DNA of 57,940 nucleotides, taken from contig JBFMFH010000091.1 in assembly GCA_040752275.1 (NCBI GenBank), positions 1 to 57,940 of the forward strand. The letters are read 5' to 3'. The notes beneath the pieces were generated by a model. That model was not told the origin of the DNA and searched no databases. It worked only from the letters and a program-made list of their open reading frames with translations. This document shows, one piece after another, positions 52,840 to 57,940 of this stretch. The translations under genes were made by a program, and so were the position numbers. Source of the stretch: JBFMFH01 sp040752275. GTDB lineage: Bacteria > Acidobacteriota > Vicinamibacteria > Vicinamibacterales > JAKQTR01. Within the stretch, counting starts at the first letter, position 1. Each line of letters begins with the position of its first letter.

Positions 52840-52867
52840 GGTCCCAGGTCCCCGGTCCCTGGGTCGT
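52840..52867 (+). repeat. 7-bp array before the alpha/beta hydrolase gene
   Basis: GGTCCCA, GGTCCCC, GGTCCCT, GGGTCGT. It lies in the divergent gap with the array at 52735-52762, to which it is roughly inverted. Confidence 0.65.
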
Positions 52868-52888
52868 TGAGTGTAACATGGCCTCCCT

Positions 52889-54085
52889 ATGCGCTTGCGC
52901 TCCCTGACGATGGCCGGGATTGCCGGGCTGACGATCCTCGCCATCGCGGCGCCCATCGGTACGGCGTATCTGAGAGCCGGGACGCTCATCGTGAGGTTGG
53001 CGAACATCGGCGGAGTCTGGCAGGCGCTCGGCGGGTGGTTCGAGGGCCCGTTCACGACCGACGAGCTGTCGATCCCGAGCCGCCACGGACCGATCCGGGC
53101 CAGGCTCTACCGGCCCAACCGCATTCGGAGAGCCGTTGTGGTCACCCCGGGCGTCCATGCGTTCGGCATCGACGAGGCGCGTCTCGTGGGCCTTGCCGGC
53201 GCCCTCGCCCGCCTTGGCGTGGCCGTCGTCACACCCGAGAGCCCGGATCTCATGCGCTACGCGATCACCGCGCGTACGGTGGACGTCGTCGAGGACACCG
53301 CCACCTGGCTGAGCGCACGCCGTGACCTGGCGCGCGACGGGCGCGTCGGACTCGTCGGGATCAGCTTCTCGGGCGGGTTGTCGATCGTGGCCGCCGGGCG
53401 GCCCTCGATGCACTCGCGCGTCGCGTGGGTTCTCTCCTTCGGGGGTCACAGCAGTCTCCCCCGCGTGATGCGGTTTCTCTGCGTCGGCCTCGAACCCGGT
53501 CGTTACGGGCCGCTTGGTGGTTCGCGCCTGGCCCCCGGCCTGGGAGACGGACGGACGCTGAAGCCCCACGACTACGGGACCGCCGTGATGCTGCTCGCCC
53601 TGGCCGGACGCGTCGTCCCAATTGGCCAGGCCGAGGCACTGAGGCAGGCTATCTTGATCTATCTCGAGGCCTCGTGCTGGGACCTGGTCGACAAGGCCCG
53701 CGCGAACGAGCTGTGGGAGGCGTCGCGGATGGCCGTCGCCCGGCTGCCTGAACCATCGGCCACGCTCCTGCGGTATGTCAACGACCGGAACGTCGATGCC
53801 CTCGGCGCCGTGCTGCTTCCGTACGTCGACCACGCGGGCGTCGACCCAGACTTGTCTCCCGATCGGTCGGTGGCTCCACCCTCACCGGTCTTCGTCCTGC
53901 ACGGCACCGGCGACACGGTGATTCCGTCGGCCGAGACGCTGGCCCTCGAGCGCTACCTGGCCCCACGCACCCGCGTTCGCGTCCTCTTGTCCAATCTGAT
54001 TACGCATGCGGAGGTGGATCACCCGCCCACCGCGCGAGAGGTGCTGGACCTGGTCGGGTTTTTCGGAGCCGTCCTCAGGCAATAG
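52889..54085 (+). CDS. Alpha/beta hydrolase-fold protein
   Basis: This is a 398-residue protein with an N-terminal signal-anchor (AGIAGLTILAIAAPIGTAYL). The hydrolase fold starts near residue 60 (ARLYRPN). The nucleophile elbow is GISFSGG (Ser). A late Asp and His are plausible in FVLHGTGDTVIPSAE and NLITHAEVDHPPT, so the triad is complete. The substrate is not known. It is divergent from cmk. Confidence 0.85.
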   Translation: MRLRSLTMAGIAGLTILAIAAPIGTAYLRAGTLIVRLANIGGVWQALGGWFEGPFTTDELSIPSRHGPIRARLYRPNRIRRAVVVTPGVHAFGIDEARLVGLAGALARLGVAVVTPESPDLMRYAITARTVDVVEDTATWLSARRDLARDGRVGLVGISFSGGLSIVAAGRPSMHSRVAWVLSFGGHSSLPRVMRFLCVGLEPGRYGPLGGSRLAPGLGDGRTLKPHDYGTAVMLLALAGRVVPIGQAEALRQAILIYLEASCWDLVDKARANELWEASRMAVARLPEPSATLLRYVNDRNVDALGAVLLPYVDHAGVDPDLSPDRSVAPPSPVFVLHGTGDTVIPSAETLALERYLAPRTRVRVLLSNLITHAEVDHPPTAREVLDLVGFFGAVLRQ

Positions 54086-54086
54086 G

Positions 54087-54117
54087 CGCCATCCGCATTC
54101 CGCATTGCGGATGGCGG
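54087..54117 (+). repeat. 7-bp array with an 11-bp inverted repeat
   Basis: Heptamers CATCCGC, ATTCCGC, ATTGCGG, ATGGCGG from 54090. CGCCATCCGCA (54087-54097) pairs perfectly with TGCGGATGGCG (54106-54116) over an 8-base loop. It could act as a terminator of the hydrolase gene or as a leader structure of the next gene. Confidence 0.7.
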
Positions 54118-54136
54118 ATTGGACGACGGAGACATC

Positions 54137-54979
54137 ATGGCCAGCGACGCAGTCCGGTTGCAGAAGATACTCTCGATGGCAGGCGTGGCCTCGCGCAGGG
54201 CGTCGGAGAAGCTCATCGAGCGGGGACGCGTCACGGTCAACGGCAGGACCATCGTCGAGCTCGGGACGAAAGCGGATCCCTGGCACGATGACATCCGGGT
54301 GGATGGCACTCGCATCCGGCCCGCCGAGCGTCAGCGCTACATCCTCCTGAACAAGCCCCGCGGCTACGTGACGACGCGCTCGGATCCACAGCGCCGCCCG
54401 ACGGTCATCGATCTGCTGGAGGGCGTGGGCGGGTATGTGTACCCGGTCGGGCGCCTGGACTTCGACTCGGACGGCCTCCTTCTGCTGACCAACGATGGCG
54501 ACCTGGCTCAGCGCCTGCTCCATCCGCGACACCAACTCGAGCGCGAGTACCACGCGCGGGTTCGGGGCACGCCCGATCGGCAGGCCATCGACCGGCTTCG
54601 CCACGGAATCGTACTCGAGGGGCGACGAACGGCGCCGGCCCGGGTCCGGCTGCTGGAAACCGGCCTCGGTGCCAGCGCAGACCAGGCGCTGCTCTCGTTG
54701 GTACTGTACGAAGGGCGGACCCGTCAGGTGCGGAACATGTGCGAGGCGGTGGGCCATCCGGTCGTGCGGCTCAGGCGCGTACGGTTCGGACCGCTGGCGG
54801 ACGCCACGCTCCGCCCGGGTGAGTTCCGTGATTTGACGCCACGCGAGGTCGATCACCTGAGGCGTGTCGCCGGCCCCGGCGGATCCGGATCTGCTGCCTC
54901 GCGAGTCCCGCTTGCCTCGAGGAACCCACGCGGCGGCGCGCTTGGCAGAAGTCCGGGGTCCCGGGTCCCCGCCCGCTAA
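54137..54979 (+). CDS. Pseudouridine synthase, RsuA/RluB family
   Basis: This 280-residue enzyme isomerises a uridine in 16S or 23S rRNA. An N-terminal S4 domain (VRLQKILSMAGVASRRASEKL) is followed by the catalytic domain with NKPRGYVTT, VGRLDFDSDGLLLLTNDGD (catalytic Asp in RLD) and EGRTRQVRNM. The ATG at 54137 has GGAG before it. RluB (23S U2605) is likely, but RsuA cannot be excluded. The last residues (GRSPGSRVPAR) come from GTCC-type heptamers at 54951-54971. It overlaps scpB by 4 bp, convergent. Confidence 0.92.
   Translation: MASDAVRLQKILSMAGVASRRASEKLIERGRVTVNGRTIVELGTKADPWHDDIRVDGTRIRPAERQRYILLNKPRGYVTTRSDPQRRPTVIDLLEGVGGYVYPVGRLDFDSDGLLLLTNDGDLAQRLLHPRHQLEREYHARVRGTPDRQAIDRLRHGIVLEGRRTAPARVRLLETGLGASADQALLSLVLYEGRTRQVRNMCEAVGHPVVRLRRVRFGPLADATLRPGEFRDLTPREVDHLRRVAGPGGSGSAASRVPLASRNPRGGALGRSPGSRVPAR
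54951..54971 (+). repeat. Short 7-bp array at the pseudouridine synthase 3' end
   Basis: GTCCGGG, GTCCCGG, GTCCCCG, inside the last codons of the synthase gene and before the scpB stop. Confidence 0.5.
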
Positions 54980-55776
54980 TCTGCAGACGGATCGGGATCG
55001 GCTTCGTCGAGGTCGGCGCTTCCGAGCCGGCGTACCTGACCGGCCAGCGGCTCCGACGCTGGGTCCTCCGGGTCGCCCAACGGCAGGAACTGGTCGGTCG
55101 GCATCGGCTCGTTCAACGCCGCCGGCAGATCGAACCCGAGCGCGTCGGCCATCTCCTCGATTCGCGGGAGGTCGGAGACGTCGTTGAGGCCGAAGCGCAG
55201 CAGGAACTCCTTCGTCGTGGCGTAGAGGAACGGACGTCCCACGACGTTCTTGCGCCCGGCAATCTTGATGAGTTTGCGTTCCACCAGCGTCGCGAGTACG
55301 CCCGAGGTATTCACGCTCCGGATCTCGGCGATCTCCGCGGCGGTGACGGGCTGGCGGTACGCGATCACCGCGAGCGTCTCCAGGGCGGCCACCGACAGCT
55401 TCGTCGTCCGGCGCTCGTGGAACAGGCGGCGGACCCACTCGTTCAGATCGGGCCGCGTGACAATCTGATACCCGCCCGCGACCTCCGTCAACTGCAGCCC
55501 CCCATGGGACTCGTAGTCCTGTCTGAGCGCCGCCAGGACCCGGCTGATGACGTCCCGGGCTTCGCCGTCCAGAATCTTCGCCAGCGCCTTGACCGACAAG
55601 GGCTCCGGTGACGCGAACACGAGCGCCTCGACAATGGCCTTCAGGTCGTCCGGCACATCCGGTGCCGCGGCGTCGGCCAGCCCAGGTCCCTCGGGCCTGT
55701 CGGCGGCCAGCCCGAGTTCCTCGAGGCTGACGCGCTCGTCGGGCACCGGTTCTTCAGAATCTCTACGATCCGCCAT
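54976..55776 (-). CDS. scpB: Segregation and condensation protein B
   Basis: This 266-residue kite subunit of the SMC complex has two winged-helix domains: LKAIVEALVFASPEPLSVKALAKI at the N terminus and KLSVAALETLAVIAYRQPVTAAEIAEIR in the second, with TTKEFLLRFGLNDVSDLP. The C-terminal tail is acidic. scpA overlaps its start by 14 bp. It helps chromosome compaction. Confidence 0.95.
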   Translation of the reverse strand: MADRRDSEEPVPDERVSLEELGLAADRPEGPGLADAAAPDVPDDLKAIVEALVFASPEPLSVKALAKILDGEARDVISRVLAALRQDYESHGGLQLTEVAGGYQIVTRPDLNEWVRRLFHERRTTKLSVAALETLAVIAYRQPVTAAEIAEIRSVNTSGVLATLVERKLIKIAGRKNVVGRPFLYATTKEFLLRFGLNDVSDLPRIEEMADALGFDLPAALNEPMPTDQFLPLGDPEDPASEPLAGQVRRLGSADLDEADPDPSAD

Positions 55777-56578
55777 GTGCCGTCCCCGGCTGTGCCAGCC
55801 CCATGCCTGAGCGCTGGTGTTCGCGCTCCGGCCGCTTGTAGATCCTGATCTGCCCGAACACGCCTGCCTGGAACACGCGGACGAGCCGCAGACGGATCAT
55901 CTCGAGCAGCGCGAGAAAGGTCACGATCAGACCCGGCCGAGCGCTGACGTCGTCGAACAGGTCTTCGAACCCGCAGGCCTCGGTCTCCGACAGCCGCCCG
56001 AGCAGCTGCGTGATCCGCTCCTCGATGGAGATCCGCTCGGCCGGCAGCGGCACCACCGGTCGTGCCTTGGCCCGGTCGAGCACCGCCTTGAAGGCCGCCA
56101 TGAGGCTGAACAGATCGACCTCGATCTCCGGTTCGACCCCTTCGCCGGCAATCTCGGCGACCCGCTGGTCCGGGCGTTGCCACTGGGCGCTGCGGAGCGT
56201 CTCGCGTTCGTGCAGGAGATTGGCGGCCGCCTTGAACTTCTGGTATTCGAGCAGCCGTTCGACCAGCGACTGCCTCGGATCCTCCGGCTCGTCCTCCTGC
56301 CGGGGATCCGGCCGCGGCAGGAGCATGCGCGACTTGATGTGGATGAGCGTCGCAGCCATCACCACGAATTCGCCCGCCACGTCCAGGTTGAGCTCCTCCA
56401 TCAGGTCCAGGTACTCGAGGTACTGGGCCGTGATGAGCGCAATCGGGATGTCGTAGATGTTCACCTCGTTCTTGCGAATGAGGTGAATCAACAGGTCGAG
56501 GGGCCCTTCGAACGCCTGCAGCCTGACGGAGTACGCGTCGGCGGACGACTCGAACTCAGGACTCGCTGGGAGTATCAC
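55763..56578 (-). CDS. scpA: Segregation and condensation protein A
   Basis: This is the 271-residue kleisin of the SMC-ScpAB complex. It has FEGPLDLLIHLIRKNEVNIYDIP at the N terminus, EFVVMAATLIHIKSRMLLP, a variable middle, and a C-terminal winged helix (IVTFLALLEMIRLRLVRVFQ). It is read from a GTG at 56578 that overlaps the trpS stop by 4 bp. Confidence 0.96.
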   Translation of the reverse strand: MILPASPEFESSADAYSVRLQAFEGPLDLLIHLIRKNEVNIYDIPIALITAQYLEYLDLMEELNLDVAGEFVVMAATLIHIKSRMLLPRPDPRQEDEPEDPRQSLVERLLEYQKFKAAANLLHERETLRSAQWQRPDQRVAEIAGEGVEPEIEVDLFSLMAAFKAVLDRAKARPVVPLPAERISIEERITQLLGRLSETEACGFEDLFDDVSARPGLIVTFLALLEMIRLRLVRVFQAGVFGQIRIYKRPEREHQRSGMGLAQPGTAHGGS

Positions 56579-57576
56579 CGGTAGGCGATCTTCACGGCCT
56601 CGCGTACGCGGGCCATCGTGTCGTGGGCCACGCGCCTGGCTCGCGCCGACCCGTCGTTGATGATCTCACGAAGGCGGTCGGGCCGGGCCAGTACCTCGGC
56701 GCGACGCTGTCGCATCGGTCCGAGAGTCAGCTCCAAGGCGGCGATCAGCTTCCTCTTGACCTCGACGTCGCCGACCTGTCCGGCCCGATAGCGCGCCTTG
56801 AGGTCGTCGACCTCGGCGATGTCCGGGTTGAAGGCATCGTGATAGGTGAACACCGGGTTCCCTTCGACGTTGCCCGGGATGTCCGCCCGGACCCGGTTCG
56901 GGTCCGTGTACATCGACATCACCTTCTTGCGCACCGTCTCCGCATCGTCGGACAGATCGATGGCATTTCCGTAGCTCTTGCTCATCTTCCGGTTGTCGAG
57001 GCCCGGCAGGCGCGGGAAGTGCGTCAGCAGCGGCTGGGGCTCGACGAACACCTCCCCGAAGAACGCATGAAAGCGGCGCACGACCTCACGGGACAGCTCG
57101 AGATGGGGCACCTGGTCCTCGCCCACCGGCACGTAGTGGGCGTTGTACATGATGATGTCGGCTGTTTGCAGCAGCGGATAGCCGAGGAATCCGTAGGTTG
57201 ACAAGTCCTTCTCCGTCAACTGGTCGCGCTGCTCCTTGTAGGTCGGCACGCGCTCGAGCCAGGGGACCGGAATGATCATCGACAGCAGGAGGTGCAGCTC
57301 GGCGTGCTCCGGCACCATCGACTGGACGAACAGTGTGCTCTTCTCCGGATCGAGGCCGGCGGCAATCCAATCCGACAAATTGGAGTACGCGTACGCCGCG
57401 ATGTCGTCGGTCGCCGCGTACTCGCTCGTCAGGGCATGCCAGTCCGCCACGAAGTAGAAGCACTCGTACTGGTCCTGCAGCGGGACCCAGTTGCGCAGCG
57501 CGCCAACCAGATGACCGAGGTGCAGGCGGCCGGTCGGACGCATGCCTGACAAGACACGGGGTTTCACAGGAGCCAC
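56575..57576 (-). CDS. trpS: Tryptophanyl-tRNA synthetase
   Basis: This is a 333-residue class I synthetase with RLHLGHLVGALRNW (HIGH-like, about 17-22), GYPLLQTADIIMYNAHYVPVG with the Trp-binding residues, and KMSKSYGNAIDL (about 199). The length is normal. The start is a GTG at 57576; a good ribosome site is not visible. It heads the trpS-scpA-scpB run. Confidence 0.96.
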   Translation of the reverse strand: MAPVKPRVLSGMRPTGRLHLGHLVGALRNWVPLQDQYECFYFVADWHALTSEYAATDDIAAYAYSNLSDWIAAGLDPEKSTLFVQSMVPEHAELHLLLSMIIPVPWLERVPTYKEQRDQLTEKDLSTYGFLGYPLLQTADIIMYNAHYVPVGEDQVPHLELSREVVRRFHAFFGEVFVEPQPLLTHFPRLPGLDNRKMSKSYGNAIDLSDDAETVRKKVMSMYTDPNRVRADIPGNVEGNPVFTYHDAFNPDIAEVDDLKARYRAGQVGDVEVKRKLIAALELTLGPMRQRRAEVLARPDRLREIINDGSARARRVAHDTMARVREAVKIAYR

Positions 57577-57940
57577 GGCATCACCAGTGAAGATGGCCGG
57601 ACAATCGGTACGCCGAGTGCGCCGGCCGGCAGCAGCGGAAGGAGCGGCACGAAGCCGGAGGACACACCACGACGATCTGTGCGACGCTGATATCGGTCAA
57701 GAGACGATCAGGCTAGCATCCGCAGCCGCCCGCGGTCAAAAACCGCGAGGCCTTTGGGCCGAGCGGCCGCTGAGCCAACCCCGCCCCAAAGCGGGAGTAG
57801 ACCGGGAGTGGGCCGGGAGTAGTTCCCCACCCGGCTGCGCCGGACCCGCATCGCGATGAAACGAGGTAAAGTGACGGCCGAGGCTGGACCAGAGGTCGGT
57901 TGTTCTATGGTGCTGAGAGCCCGCGGAGTAGTTGGACCCG
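57577..57940. other. 364-bp gap at the window end
   Basis: No recognised gene. It contains a 6-bp hairpin CGCGGT/ACCGCG (57731-57736, 57742-57747) and the 11-bp array at 57792-57824. The last 75 bp on the plus strand are open from an ATG at 57866, but there is no ribosome site and no recognisable protein. Confidence 0.7.
57792..57824 (+). repeat. Three 11-bp tandem copies of CGGGAGTAGAC-type unit
   Basis: CGGGAGTAGAC, CGGGAGTGGGC, CGGGAGTAGTT end to end. It has the same 11-bp period as the array at 47053-47085. Confidence 0.88.

Noticed and set aside
57880..57940. A TPP riboswitch (GTGCTGAGA and ACCCG near the window end)
   Set aside because: The CTGAGA to ACCC spacing is far too long, and the ACCTGATC part is missing in the visible sequence.
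57866..57940. A new gene starting at ATG 57866
   Set aside because: It has only 25 codons before the edge, no ribosome site and no recognisable sequence.

Overview
The window is a GC-rich bacterial chromosome segment with dense, mostly minus-strand genes. It most likely comes from an Acidobacteriota genome, possibly class Vicinamibacteria. That inference rests on three things: a VWFA-related protein of the type abundant in Acidobacteria (43.7-45.7 kb), a FecR/tryptophan-tyrosine-rich envelope protein (13.8-15.9 kb), and an HspR-type dnaK-dnaJ operon together with split methylmalonyl-CoA mutase genes. It is an inference from gene content, not a phylogeny. I found no tRNA, rRNA, insertion sequence, prophage or CRISPR array.

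Layout. 0-5 kb: the 5' end of a PfkB sugar/nucleoside kinase, MTA phosphorylase, methylmalonyl-CoA epimerase, the MeaB GTPase, an acyl-CoA dehydrogenase and a fatty acid desaturase. 5-7 kb: three small exported proteins. 7-13.5 kb: hemW, a DnaC-like ATPase, a sigma-70 factor, hspR, dnaJ and dnaK; dnaK has a near-consensus promoter. 13.8-18.3 kb: a FecR-domain protein overlapping a class A penicillin-binding protein. 18.3-26 kb: a minus-strand run of TPR protein (with a V4R-like N terminus), nfeD, slipin, SPOR protein, lnt and prfB; prfB carries the programmed +1 frameshift. 26-29.5 kb, plus strand: mobA, argS and a class I glutamine amidotransferase. 29.5-38.2 kb, minus strand: a TrmA/RumA-type RNA methyltransferase, an unknown gene, coaX, birA, nadC, valS and a receiver protein with a long proline-rich linker. 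38.3-40.6 kb: the small and large subunits of methylmalonyl-CoA mutase. 40.8-43.6 kb: two tandem glutamate dehydrogenases. 43.7-48.6 kb: the VWFA protein, two acyl-CoA dehydrogenases and a small metal-binding protein. 48.7-52.7 kb: a HIT protein, an HU/IHF-like protein, rpsA (with a near-consensus promoter) and cmk. 52.9-57.6 kb: an alpha/beta hydrolase, a pseudouridine synthase, and scpB, scpA and trpS.

How the genes fit together. The acyl-CoA dehydrogenases, the epimerase, MeaB and both mutase subunits form a route from branched-chain or odd-chain acyl-CoA through propionyl- and methylmalonyl-CoA to succinyl-CoA. BirA could biotinylate the carboxylase that this route needs. The two glutamate dehydrogenases would handle the nitrogen from amino acid breakdown. 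The remaining genes are housekeeping: heat shock, translation, cofactor synthesis, chromosome condensation and envelope.

The most unusual non-coding signal is a set of short intergenic arrays with an exact or near-exact 7-bp period. Each array has a different unit sequence (for example GACCGGG, TCCTGAC, GATTCGG, TTCTGTC, TACTGTC). They sit in gaps between genes and sometimes run into the ends of coding regions. Two further arrays have an 11-bp unit.
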